Source: Heliocidaris erythrogramma (Eukaryota; Echinodermata; Echinoidea; Camarodonta; Echinometridae). From it: 64,000 nucleotides of DNA. Positions 1 through 11,899 of the stretch are shown here, piece after piece (position 1 is the stretch's first letter; each line of letters opens with the position of its first letter). The DNA lies in the NCBI GenBank assembly GCA_025617745.1, contig CM046853.1, positions 66,235,981 through 66,299,980 on the forward strand, read 5' to 3'. The position numbers were made by a program, and so were the translations under genes. Under the pieces are notes generated by a model, which worked only from the letters and a program-made list of their open reading frames with translations, was not told the origin of the DNA and ran no database searches.

Positions 1-993
1 TTTCCTGATGGGGAGATCATCACTGGACAACACTTTTGTAAGAACTTAAATATGGCGTATTTAAGAGCTTTGGAGGAGGAGGAGGTAGCCTTGTTCCAGT
101 TCTGGATACCGGTAATAGCGCACATTATCGTCAACAGAATTAATATAATCAGGGGCGTTACTAAAAGGGTGGGGTGGAGGACACTCCTTCAAAATTTCAC
201 TCGCGACAAATCTCAAACTGTGACAATTTCCAACGCATGTCGGCAAAAGGAAAACAACTAAGACTTTTCGTACATCATGTACATGTTATGAATTTTTCTG
301 TCGTCGAATGTGATCGTTTGAGGACTCTTTCTTTTCGATATCGGTAAGTTTAAAATGGAAAGAATTGATAACTTTACCTGGGTCGAGAGCGGCAAATCTA
401 GATTAATGTCTTGACAAAGGGACATGCCGTGTCAGGGCTTTAAGTTTTACATCTCAAGCTAAGTGGGTCCACTAAACTGCCCTCCCTTCGAAATGGATAC
501 GTCCTGCCCTACATAACTGCTATATTCTTGCAGGATCACCCTTCAGTATATACATATCTTTCAACAAAACCTATAAAAATCTTCAACAACCTATAATTGA
601 CACAGTTTTGCACCGGAACGGGAAACAATTCGCGTCACACTTTTCTATTCAATAATTCCGCTGACCACTGTGTAATACACCTTGCTCCTTTTCTATTACT
701 GAATAACACTGCATTTGTGTTTTGATATCACTTTTTTTTTGCAAGAAAGAGACTTTTGTGTAAGAGGAAAGAGAGGATATTTATATGCTGACAATATCAT
801 AACCGGTTATGTACATGGTTAACTAGGCTGTGTCTCCTGTTGAATATCCGTGGTATACAGGTTTGAACGTTGACAGTTGACACCGATCTCCCACCCAAAT
901 GACTCTCTTTAACTATAATATGATGATGATGGCTTCTTCTATACCGCCGGTATCCGCCTCAATTGGGCGCTCATGGCGCTCATATTCAGCAAA
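1..993. other. Intergenic, no gene recognised
   Basis: The region is AT-rich and has no open frame resembling a known protein. A 69-codon frame at 52-261 contains a glutamate run but no recognisable motif, and it is not flanked by convincing splice sites. I see nothing else here. Confidence 0.5.
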
Positions 994-1270
994 CAGTGGC
1001 GGATTAAGGGGGGGGGGGGGGCACATCCAGTTCGTACCTCCCCCTTTAAAAGAAAAGTGTACTATGCCCCCTTTTTATATATTTTTTATATATTGTACCC
1101 CCCCCCACATTTTTAGAACTGATAACCCTTCCCCCTTGTCTGCGAATTTTTGAGGAAAACTACCACAAAAATCTGATGACCCATTTTGGGTTTTAGTTTT
1201 TTTGCTTGTCAGAAGATTTTTCGGAATTATGTGCCCACCTCCCTTTTACAGAATCCTGGATCCGCCCCTG
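994..1270. mobile_element. hAT-like short TIR element
   Basis: The left end reads CAGTGGCGGATTAAGG and the right end, reverse-complemented, reads CAGGGGCGGATCCAGG. This is the CAG-plus-GGCG pattern typical of hAT-type termini. The interior is poly-G and C-rich with no coding capacity. The flanks (TCAGCAAA and CGGCAAAT) do not form a clean 8-bp target duplication, so the exact boundary or the superfamily may be wrong. Confidence 0.5.
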
Positions 1271-2207
1271 CGGCAAATCATTATTTTTGTTATTTGGTTA
1301 GGCGGATCCATAATAGTCGATAATGGGGGATGAAGATCAAATTCCAAAAAGTGGAGGGGGCATCATGTCACAAAAAAATCACGCTTTTCACACACCCTCC
1401 TTTCTAATAACCTTGGATCTGCCTATGATTTAGATCGTCACACAGAATAAATGCGCTGATCAATATCTCGGGATCGAGTTGACATCAAACTGAAGAATGT
1501 CAAAACATGATAGATTTTCAGATAGGATTAAGTTTTATTTTGGAGTGAGATAATGGGCCAACTAAAATAAACTCCTGTTTCTCTTCCCCAACCGCTTCCC
1601 TTTGTACACTCCCCTTCTTTATTGCTTTTCTTGTTTATGTGTTACAAAATAAGTGGATAAAGGTAGACTGATGATACAATGTGCTGATACAGTATGATTG
1701 TTTTAATCTGGCATTGTTCCCATTTCACATGGAGGCTTTGCCACCTTTAAAAATACCATCATGCCCATAGGAAACTCGTCGGGAACCCCCTTCTTCTTTT
1801 GTAGAAGGATTATTCGAAAGAGGTAATTTTCTTGATAAAATTATAGGGGCGTCGACCATGAGCATGCATTTACGAGAGAGAGGTCCATGCCATGAGATGC
1901 CATCGGGGGCAGTAGCCCCAAAAATAATTAGAAAAAAATAGGGGAGATATAATTCATGATGGATGAAGGGTAAATGATTACCATGCAATGTTGGGGTGAT
2001 GATAACTGCAGAGCTTTCAGGGAGAGCAGTATCAATACTGATGAGGGTTACCTATAACACATTTACCCGTGGATTGTTCTCCCCTCCCCAAATCAACCTT
2101 AACCTGGGCACAAGGCCGCCTCATCCTTGTCTTGCAAAATGTTCAGTTGACCATAGGTGTAAGGTCAATACAATCGATTGATAAACTATTGACACCCGCT
2201 CTCAGTA
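1271..2207. other. Intergenic, nothing recognised
   Basis: No gene is seen. A weak inverted pair (GGCGGATCC near 1300 and GGATCTGCC near 1413) may be a decayed relative of the element at 994-1270. The open frame at 1725-1988 has no recognisable motif. Confidence 0.4.
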
Positions 2208-2450
2208 CACTGTAAAAAATAACTGTAGATTAACAGGGTTTTTTTTACTTGTAAAAATACAAGTTTTGGCCGTTTTTCTGTTAATACGGTATTTTTATTG
2301 TGAAGTGGCAGGAAAATTGGTAATTTTCCTGCCATTTCACAAGAAAAATATCGTATTAACAGAAAACTTGTAATTTTAGAAGTCAAAAAACCTGTTAATC
2401 TACAGTTACAAGTCAAAAGACCTGTTAATCTACAGTTATTTTTTACAGTG
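2208..2450. mobile_element. Tc1/mariner-like MITE, TA target site
   Basis: Both ends read CACTGTAAAAAATAACTGTA inward and are flanked by TA (2206-2207 and 2451-2452), the target duplication expected for Tc1/mariner elements. At 243 bp it is far too short for a transposase. The interior contains a second foldback around 2305-2335 built on GGCAGGAAAATT, so nearly the whole element can fold into one hairpin. Confidence 0.8.
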
Positions 2451-3736
2451 TACAGAATATAGATCAACGCCCCTGTCGTAATAGCTGCAAGTTGGTGGAC
2501 AGGGATGAAAGTCATTTGACAATGGTCAGCAAACTTTGAACTGGTTTGAGTCGGTTTAAGATCAACGTTAACATCAAATATACAATAAAATATAGGAATG
2601 GTAAAAAATAGAGGGGTAAAAAGACTTTGCAGGTTATATGAGTTTCACCTTTTCCACAAAGTAGTTGTGTTTGAGAAAGGAAGTGAATTCGTTCATGGTC
2701 AAAGCACACACAGGACTTGGACCCAATATCAAGGTGAAAAACTCATCGGTCATATGTCACTCCAATCGCTTCTTCATAAACGGTTTAAATCTAGTGATAA
2801 ATCTGATCTTTAAAAAGCAGATTAAATATTATAGGTCTGGAAAACTATTAGGAAACGAGGTGAATACTTCATGTCAGGTTTCACTCATAGACAAATTAAA
2901 ACGTCATGTCAGGTTTCACTTCACTTGAAGGGTCGTAAATGGTTTCTGATAATGGATATGCACTTTAATGATAGATCATGAAAAACCCCTTTAATCTAAT
3001 TCTCATTTTAGGGTAGCTTGGACCAACAAATTAACAAAAGTGATGCACACGTGAGACGTTGCATTTTGTTACTTTGATTATCACACAGCTAACAGTATTT
3101 TTTTATCAAAATCTTGTGTCAGATATTATTTGCAGTATACTTGTATTTTTTGGCATTCAGTTTAATCTCTATATAGATTCTATATTATGCTTATTTATAG
3201 TTTGGTCATGACCCTGAGGATTATAACGTTACCTTTAATACATTAAATTGTTAAACAAAAAAGGCTTCTTTGATATAACTCAGTGACCAGTCATGAACAC
3301 ATTCACGGATATATACTGATTTAATCTCAGCCCAGAATACATGTACGTGATACATAGCCTCACAAAATAATACCTGCATTCAAAATCGGGGCTTTGTTAC
3401 ATTAAATTGTGGATTAGTCGTCTAGTAAACATGAGCTTAATTCAGTAATAAGTTCTTTCCTCTTTAAAAAAAATCAATATGAAGTACATTTTTAGTCATT
3501 AGAAAAAGAAAACATAATGTTTTGCTGACCTATAAAACCAAAAACAGAATAAAAATGAGGTTCGGTGAACTGGAAGAAATACATTTATAGCCGAACTAAA
3601 ATTGTGTCAACCATGCACAGCCATTTCCCGTTTTTACCCGACAATTCAGAGCTACAATCACAAACCTCCATTATGAAAATAAAACATTTCGACGTTTGGA
3701 TGTTTGGATTCATCTATCATTCTATCAAAATTCAGG
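2451..3736. other. Intergenic, nothing recognised
   Basis: AT-rich sequence without a recognisable gene. A short duplication around CATGTCAGGTTTCACT occurs at 2870-2885 and 2905-2920. Confidence 0.4.
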
Positions 3737-3999
3737 CAGTAGCTCATCTAAGGGGCCGGGGGCCGGGGGGTGGCAGGTGGTCACGTGTCCCCATCGAATG
3801 GCGAAGAGAAAATGAAAAGAGAGAAAGAGAAAATGAATGGGAAATCATCAGAAAAAAATGATGATCGGACCCCTCCCGCACCCTCCTCCTAATCTGTTAC
3901 AGTACCTTGTTAATTCCCATTTGATTTACGAAGTAAGACCGCTGCCCCCCTAACATGATCCCACCGCCCTTTAATTGCTGGACCCAAGCTACGCCTCTG
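3737..3999. mobile_element. Degenerate hAT-like MITE with 8-bp duplication
   Basis: The left end starts CAGTAGCTCATCTAAGG and the right end, reverse-complemented, starts CAGAGGCGTAGCTTGG. The flanks AATTCAGG (3729-3736) and AATCCAGG (4000-4007) agree at 7 of 8 positions, as expected for an old hAT 8-bp target duplication. There is no coding capacity. Confidence 0.6.
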
Positions 4000-6805
4000 A
4001 ATCCAGGTATAAGCTTTCCGCAAATCGCAAAACCAAATAATCACAATCGTCAGTATAACGATTCAGCACCTGCCAAAATGGAAATAAAAACTGGGCTGTC
4101 CAAATATGACGGTTTTTCTTCGAATGACCCATGATTCGCATAAGTCTCTATGAAACTGATTAAAGATACTATGGGACTATCACACGAAATTCATCCATAC
4201 TTTTATGGAAAGTAAGCAATGAAAACGAACTCAAGTGAAATATATTTTTTTTCATAAATAAATATGGCCAATATTTTGGGTAAAAGAGCATGTGCCAAAG
4301 AGGAAAAAAACCAACAAAGGTAAAATTCTCTTTTCCATATAAAAGGATTCTCATAATGAAAACCCAAGTCCAGTGTATTCTCTTCTTCTTAATACAAAAT
4401 TTACATTGGTATATTCCAAATCTCATTTTATTTCCCATAAAAATGTACGTTTTTAGGTCTGTGTTCTGCTTTTTTAATTCCGAACTGTCTGGCCTGTTTT
4501 ATCGTTTACTCTCATGTACTATCAATTAATCGACGCTACAGATAATTATCTCTCACGTATAAACGTGAACTCCAAACGAATTAATCTACGAAGCAGTCCG
4601 GAGTGACTCATCATCATCATTTCCAAAGTTTTTTTTTCAGTTGAAATGGAGATTTTGCTGAAAGAGACAAAACCCTGGCGGCATTGTTGACGAATAGAAT
4701 AAATCTTGAATTATCAATTTGTTTATTATGATTTATACGACATTCTTTTCAAAAGTTAAATCCACTTTCTCTATTTTGAAGTCCAAACGAATAGCGTAAA
4801 ACAATATGACAATGTGCCGATTTTCAGACAACTTTATACATGGAACATGTTATGTCCCTTGTTGAACATAAGTATTTTGTTTAAATTATGCGTACATTAA
4901 AAAAAAGTATCCACGTTTTTATATAAGAGCCATTTTATATAGGCCCTAATATTGGAGGTACATGTACATGTATCAACTCTTTGTTGACTATAGTTGATCT
5001 TTCTGTGCATAATGAGCTGTGATGCACACACCAGGTACATTCACTGATATAAAAAACAGGCAATTTGCGAATCCCTGCCGTATTTTCCACCCGTTTTAAA
5101 AAGATTTTTAGCATATGGAAGAACCAGATTGAAAACTTGTCATCTGACACATTTTAGAAAGGATTTTTATAATTGGTCGCTAGGTTATTTCGATGGTTTG
5201 GGGATTTCGGTAAAATAATCTTATTTATAAAACTAAATTTAAATCTAAATATAAGTCTAAATTTTCCCCAAAATCGAAACTGGGTCCATAATATAACATC
5301 AAGGGATGATCAAATTGTCAATTGTCTTTTGAATTTAAATTGTTTGTGTCTTTAAATTCTAGTGAGGGGCCAGAAGACGTGGGAGTCAAAAGACAGTAAA
5401 TGCATTTAAAGAAAAATGTGATTTCTTGAAAATACGTTTCTGAATTAACTTCTCAGTTATTCTTAAAGGAATATTCGATTGTTGTATGTGTCTAATCTGA
5501 CACGAGTCCTGTTAACTTCCCAACAATTATGAATACATGTACATGTATATCAGTTACATGTTTTTTAAAAAGTTCATAATGTTGCCATAGGATCCATTTC
5601 CTATGTGATCACATAAAGAAGTGCTGAATTTGCTCGTTAAATAGATTTCAGGAGACATGAATATAGTTGTCTAAACTGTAGGTATAGAAATATATGTTGT
5701 AAATAAAAATTCCTGTTGGTCGAAGCACGATGGGGTTTTATTTAATTCTAATGTCCTATGTCAAAGAATATAAAGAAATTACATTATTCATAGATATATA
5801 AGAATAGAAATAAATGACAAAATATATTGAAAATGAACGAATTGAAGAATGTTCAGGTGAGCAACCAAAGCTTTGGTGTGACCTTAAATCACCTTTTCAC
5901 CTCGACTTTTGAAAAGTCACAAGTGCACCACGTGATCAATTACACATCCTGAACGAAGGGAAAACAACCTGCTCTCTTTGACCGCAAAACCTATCAACCA
6001 TAGCAATTAGAAACAAAATCCAAAACAAAAGGATGCAATACAGGTATCCTCAAAAGGTTAATGATTCTATTTTGCAGGTGTGCAGATAATTGTTCAATTA
6101 CTTACCATTCCTTTACGAAGATTATAAAAAAAATATTAGTTATAGTTGGCATAATGCCTGGTTTTGGTTTACCCCAGATGAGAGATTTCAATGTTTCTGT
6201 ACTTTTTTGCGAGCATGACTCCCATCCGTCTGTTTGATACTGGTTGTAACTTTTGAGTTATTATCGATCAAAAGTTTAACTTTTAAGCACTAGGTATATA
6301 CAGTCTTTGTGTTGTTTATAGAGATCTTCAGAATATCAAGCAATCGATGAATGATTAGGAATTTAATAGCATCTTTAGCAAGGCCACTTGGATGAACACA
6401 ATGCCTTTATTCCTTATAGGCCTTGCAACCCGACCTTCAGATATACAGAGGGTATTTAATAGCGGAATATAGCTGAAGGTCCATGTATTTAATTTTACTT
6501 TTTGAAGATAACACTCGGCAACTGAATCAAACGGCCTTTTTACTGCAGTTGGTCTCCCAAAAGCCAACACTGTCAGCGGATGTGTACACATTGAGATAAG
6601 TGTTGTACCATCGCTCCCAAAACGTTCGGTATTATTGAAATGTCTAGATTATTTTTGACAGGACCGAATTGGTAACTTTGCTTTACACCTTGACCGCAAT
6701 ACAGTTTGTCAAAATGAGCATGAGCCTCATGTCCAGGGCAACTTTCCTGTTCCGCTGGTGAGTGTGCTAGAGGGTGATTTAAGGCAACCGCACACCTTAC
6801 AACCT
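4000..6805. other. Intergenic, nothing recognised
   Basis: About 2.8 kb of AT-rich sequence. The open frames here are short and lack recognisable protein motifs. A missing upstream exon of the C4-like gene could lie here, but I could not identify one. Confidence 0.4.
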
Positions 6806-7490
6806 GACCACGACTGGAGTCTAAAAGACGATTTGACAACGACTGGATTCCAAGACGACCTTACTACGACTATATTCTAAAAGACGACAGGATTGTGAAG
6901 GACGACGTGACTACGACTGGATTCTGAAAGACGACTCGACTACGACCTGAATCTAAAAGACGACCTCACTACGACTGGATTCTGAAAGACGGCCTGAACA
7001 TGACTTGATTCTGAAAGACGACCTGACTACGACTGGAATCTAAAAGACGGCCTGACTATGACTGGAATCTGAATGATTACCTGACTACGACTAGATTCTG
7101 AAAGACGACCTGACTTTGACTGGAATCTGAAAGACGACCTGATCATGATTGGAATCTGAAAGATGACCTGGCTACGACTGGATTGAGAAAGAAGACGATT
7201 TAACTATACGACTGGGTTCTGAGAGGCGACCTGACCACGACTGGATTACAAAATACACTCTGACTACGACTGACGCTGAAAGACGACCTGACAATGTCTG
7301 GATTATAAACTACATTCTGATTACGATTGCAGTCTGAAAAACGGCCTGGGTGCGACTTGATTCCGAGGAGAGGACTACGACCGGATTCTGAAAGACGACC
7401 TGACTACGACTGGAATCTGAAAATCGACCTGACTACAACATTTACTGGATTCTGATTGACGATCTGACAATGACTTCATTCTGAAAGAAG
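6806..7490. repeat. Degenerate 29-bp minisatellite
   Basis: Roughly 23 head-to-tail copies of a 29-bp unit starting GACGACCTGACTACGACTGG and ending ATTCTGAAA. Copies differ by substitutions and small indels. In the cleanest part the unit starts are spaced exactly 29 bases (for example 7081, 7110, 7139). Twenty-nine is not a multiple of three and stops interrupt all frames, so it is non-coding. The copies are too diverged and have no unique spacers, which excludes a CRISPR array. Confidence 0.85.
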
Positions 7491-7844
7491 TTGCATTAAG
7501 GACTAGACACGGACTTTGGAAATGTTAATTGTATCTGTTTGAAGTCCAAAATGGTCATGTCAACATAAACATCGAAATTGCATGGTATTTTAAGCCTTCG
7601 AGTTAGAAAAAGACCAAGTCGGGTTCGATGGTCAGTTGTGCGATTGTTATCACATAACTTCGGCCTTTTTTCTCCCACTGAAATTCCCACAACACTATGT
7701 AATGTACAACAATTTGGGTCCTAAATCAGGAAGAATTTATATATTTTCTAAATTCCATATATAATCCTGTAGACCTATTGATTTCTTTTAGAATCCAGAC
7801 TTAGTACGGTCAGGTGACTCCGGTCGTAAGGTGTTCAGCCTTTA

Positions 7845-8529
7845 TGCCTAGTTCACATTTGGCTTGCGATGTGTCTACGGAGCCCGTAAACTGCCCGTAT
7901 CCCCCTTTCCGCGCGGCCTCTGCGCGGCCTCCGTGCGGAGGCTATAAGATTTTCGTGCGGATTCACGGGCTCCGCAGCCTCTACGATTTGTTATCGAGAG
8001 GAGTTTGACAAATTTTTAAAAAATCGTAAGACCGTAGCCCGTAGACATGTCGTAGGTGATATGGGACATGGGGGCAAAACAAAATCGTAAGGAGATTGTA
8101 CATTCGCACGGCCCTCGCACAGCTATTGCAAAGTTGCCGCTCGCTGCCCGTGCAGTACCCGTAAAATGAAATATGTACACATAATCCCTATTGCTGGGGA
8201 TTGGGATCCTCAAGCGGCACGGCGAGTGCACAGTCACCGCACCACCTCCGTGAAGCCTCGCCACGGGAACCGTGCGGGATCCGTACGATTTCCTCATGGA
8301 GGTTGTGGAGACTGTTGTGGAGACTACATTGACATCGCACAATGCCTGTATGGAATTTAGACGGGTTGCCCAACGGGGCCCCGAAGTCTGAAGAACAAAT
8401 TGCACGATGCCCGTAGACAATGTGAACACAAATGCCGTAGCCCTTAGCGACGTACGATGCCCGCAAAATCGCACGGAAAATCGTGGACACTTTTATCGCA
8501 CGGCGTCCGCGGCAAATGTGAACTAGGCA
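7845..8529. mobile_element. PIF/Harbinger-like MITE, TTA target duplication
   Basis: Perfect 17-bp terminal inverted repeats, TGCCTAGTTCACATTTG at the left and its complement at the right, are bounded by TTA at 7842-7844 and 8530-8532. A 3-bp TTA (TWA) duplication is the hallmark of PIF/Harbinger insertion. The 685-bp body is much more GC- and CpG-rich than its surroundings and carries repeated CCCGTA/TACGGG words. Open frames inside (for example 8016-8474, minus) resemble no transposase, so this looks like a non-autonomous element. Confidence 0.8.
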
Positions 8530-8532
8530 TTA

Positions 8533-9322
8533 GAAGTGGAAATGTCTTTAAACTTGAGGAATGAGGGTTAAAAATTGTGGATTAAATTTTCACTGTAATA
8601 AATGAGGTACTTTTCTCACCTTTTACTAATAGGCCTCTCCCTTTAACTGCGTTCATGGACGTTTATCAGTTTCGCGCCAACAAGGAATTCCGTTATTTCC
8701 GTGAATTCAAGTTATGTATATTTGAATTGGAAGAGGAAAACGATTCTAGAATCATTCAATGTCATTCATGGATTGCGAACTGATTTGAATTGAATAGGCA
8801 AATTGTGTTTGAATACGAACGAGCATACATCATGTTGCATGGATAAAAGGGGGTGGCTCGATCTGCATGCGGCTGATAAATGTATTATGTAGGCCTATAA
8901 TCCATGAATTATTTTAAAAAATGCTATATTAATTTATGAATAATATCTAAGCCTGAAATCTTAGCACCTGAAACTACGCGGTACGAATTTTACCACCTTA
9001 TATCCGGGCAGCGAGGTGCCCGAAATCCTCATATTTTGACAGAGAAACTTGAAAAAGTTAACATTCGAGCAATGAAAAAGAGAGACAGAGAGAGAGAGAG
9101 AGAGAGATAGAGAGAGAGGGGGGGGGGGGGGGGGGGAGAAACAAAGAGAAGTCACAATCATTTCCTGATCTTTCTTTCTTCTATAAAGGTGCATCCATCA
9201 GATAAAGAGACGTTATTTCCTTTCCTTTCTTTGAAATCAGATACTTGTGTCGAAATCTAATCTAAATCAAAGAAACATATATATTGTTCTTTCCTTACAT
9301 TTCCTTTCGTTCATTGTCACAG
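8533..9322. other. Region upstream of C4-like exons, with GA/poly-G tract
   Basis: No exon could be identified. A (GA)n tract followed by about 18 G residues lies at 9078-9139. The last 60 bases form a pyrimidine-rich splice acceptor for the exon at 9323, so at least one upstream exon must exist, here or further left. Confidence 0.5.
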
Positions 9323-9464
9323 GGTCCCAATGCCAGACTTCCAGGAGCGCCGAGGTCCGCTGGTGCCGACGCCGAGGAGGCACCCGCCAAACTGGCTACA
9401 GGAAACGTATATTATCGATGGGGTTCGGACGGATGCCCAAATACATCGAGCTTGATTTATTCCG
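9323..9464 (+). CDS. C4-like gene, first identified exon
   Basis: Acceptor CACAG precedes 9323 after a long pyrimidine tract, and donor GTAAAA follows 9464. It encodes GPNARLPGAPRSAG, then VYYRWGSDGCPNTSS. It ends in phase 1, splitting a Gly codon with the next exon. Confidence 0.75.
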
Positions 9465-11738
9465 GTAAAATTTAAAAGATTTCTCGTTTGCCTATAGCGG
9501 CATAGCCTATACTCAATACACGCATGTGCCCCCCCCCCCCCCAACCTGGAAAATTTTGAGACACCCCCTTGAAAATATCTTTTTACGTGGACACAAAGTT
9601 GTGCTCCCCTCCATCTTGTCCAAGAATCTGCCATTATTATGTAAATGTAGTTGGACTATGTGCCCTAATGCACGATCGGGGTACATGTACTGGAGTCAGT
9701 GGCGTATCTAGGTATTCTGGCGCCTGAGGCAAACTATATATCAAATCTGCCCCCACCCAAACTCAGATTAATGAGCGTTTTTAATTTAGAAATTATGGCA
9801 CTACATGAAAATGAGTTTTGATGCACATAACCCGGGGTTGTTACCCCAAATTTGATAGGTTATTGTATAGGCGAGGGAGCAACGCGACCGAGTGGCAGAT
9901 TTTTTTTCCCTTTACCCCTCAAATTGAAATTTCTTATGTAATTTACCCTTAGGAAAATAATCCTATGGCATACAGCGACCTAGCAATAGATTTTAAAATA
10001 AAATTTTGAGCATTCCTGTTGGGGGGGGGGGGGGGGCGCAAAATGAATGAAAACCCAGAAGAAATATATTTGAGGAATTTAGTAAGGCGATTGCAAGGCA
10101 AATTTATGATTTCTATCGAATGTTCTGCTTTTTATGCACTTATATCCCATCTGGGGGCGCAAAATTTAACAAGCTCCTGCCTTATGCGGGGGGGGGGGGG
10201 GGGGGCAAGGAACTAGAGTCAATTAATTGTTAACACTTTAAAAACGGCATTGGGCGCGAAATGGCTAGTTCTTGAAGATAATTATGCGAGGAAGCAAAGC
10301 GATGGTGCTTTAGAAAATTTTCTCAATTCAAACACTATAAACCATAATTTCTTTGACTGGGGCACAAATAACATTCAAAGATCATAAAATTTCTTGTATT
10401 TCTCCCCCTTTTCTTTCTCTCTTTTGCGTTTTTGCGCCCCTTCAAGTGCCCCCGTAGATACGCCACTGACTGGAGTCGATAATAGTTGAACGAACATATT
10501 TAGAGAGAGATAATTATTGACATGGAGGTATGAATCATATTCTCTGTGAAAGGCTATGCGCAGTTACTGAAGAATAGGCAGTTGAATAATTTATTTGGGT
10601 CAGATTTATTCTATCTAGATCCACAAAATATCTTTGACATTTGCCTTGAAATCAGTTCAGAGATGGGCTTTCTACTACATATGAGAGAGAGAGAGAGAGA
10701 GAGAGAAACGTGTTTTTGGATACTCTTGATTGTTTTGATGGTAATTCATGTCATTACAATGATGAAAGATCGAATAATTTTTTTTATTTGTTTGTTTTTT
10801 TTTTTTGTTTTTTTTGGGGGGGGGGATGACGAGAGGCGGGGAGTAAGAACTAAAATCAAAACCACTGTAAATTGATACATACTACACGTAAGTAGTTGTG
10901 TTGTTTCAGTTGCTATTATTGTTGCTAAGCTTGTTGGCTGCATACAGTTGCACAAGCAACATAATGTATGTATATGTCCAAAATCATAAATGAATAGTGC
11001 CTGGGCAAACAATATTCAACGAACGGGCGATTCTGTACATACATTAAATTACTGCTTTATTTTTTGACATTCTCTAGGTTTTGCAGCATCGGGCAGCGGC
11101 CTGACAGCAAACAAAGGCAGTGGCAGCAACATATTGTGCATGGTGATGGAGCCGGAATATAGTACGACTATGACAGTAGCTGGTAGGCAGGATTACAGGG
11201 GAAGGCTATACAGCATTGAGTACAGGAACGGCAATAACTTTGGAACTCAATCTGATCTTCATGGGCATGTAAGTTACAGGGGTTCTATAATTCCGAGAGT
11301 AAGGGGGGGGGGGGGACGTTATGAGTGAGTAGGGTCAGAATTGAAGGGGCAGGGTCTACAGTGTGGTCTACAGTGTGGTCTACAGGAACAGCAAAGTGAT
11401 CTCCATCGGCATGTATAAAAGTTATGGGTGCTCTATAATTTCAGGGGCAGTAGGGTTGAAGGGATAGGATCTACAAATTTGAGTACAAGAACACTAATAA
11501 CTAAAGCATGTGAAGTGACCTGCAGAGGTCTTTTTCAAAAAATAAAAATAATTTTTAGTAAAAAAAGATATACATGTATATATATATATCTGCATGTATA
11601 AACGTTAAATCCTTTTATCTCAGCCTACTGTTCACATTCGTGGCGATTCGTCTTAACGCACGTTCGCTTTCGCTTTAACGTCAAATTTCTATTTAACGGA
11701 ATAAACTGCATTGTTAGGATTTGCCCGAGTAGGAAATA

Positions 11739-11772
<34 letters not shown>

Positions 11773-11864
11773 AATAGTACTTCTAGTCAGAAAATGTACA
11801 CAAGATTTCGACGATTGTAATTGATACGTAGTCTCGCAATTTCTTTCACTTATATATATATATA

Positions 11865-11899
<35 letters not shown>

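Noticed and set aside
1..261. Terminal exon of an upstream gene at the left edge
   Set aside because: A GTAATAG-type donor near 111 is weak and the peptide is unrecognisable, so I could not support it.
6806..7490. CRISPR array or coding tandem-repeat protein
   Set aside because: The units are contiguous without unique spacers, diverged, 29 bp (not a multiple of three) and the host is eukaryotic.
8016..8474. 152-codon minus-strand frame inside the Harbinger-like element
   Set aside because: No transposase motifs; it arises from low stop density in GC-rich sequence.
9247..9330. Signal-peptide-like frame MSKSNLNQRNIYIVLSLHF just upstream of C4-like exon 9323
   Set aside because: It is out of frame with the domain by one base, and the region directly before 9323 is a pyrimidine-rich acceptor, so it is intronic.
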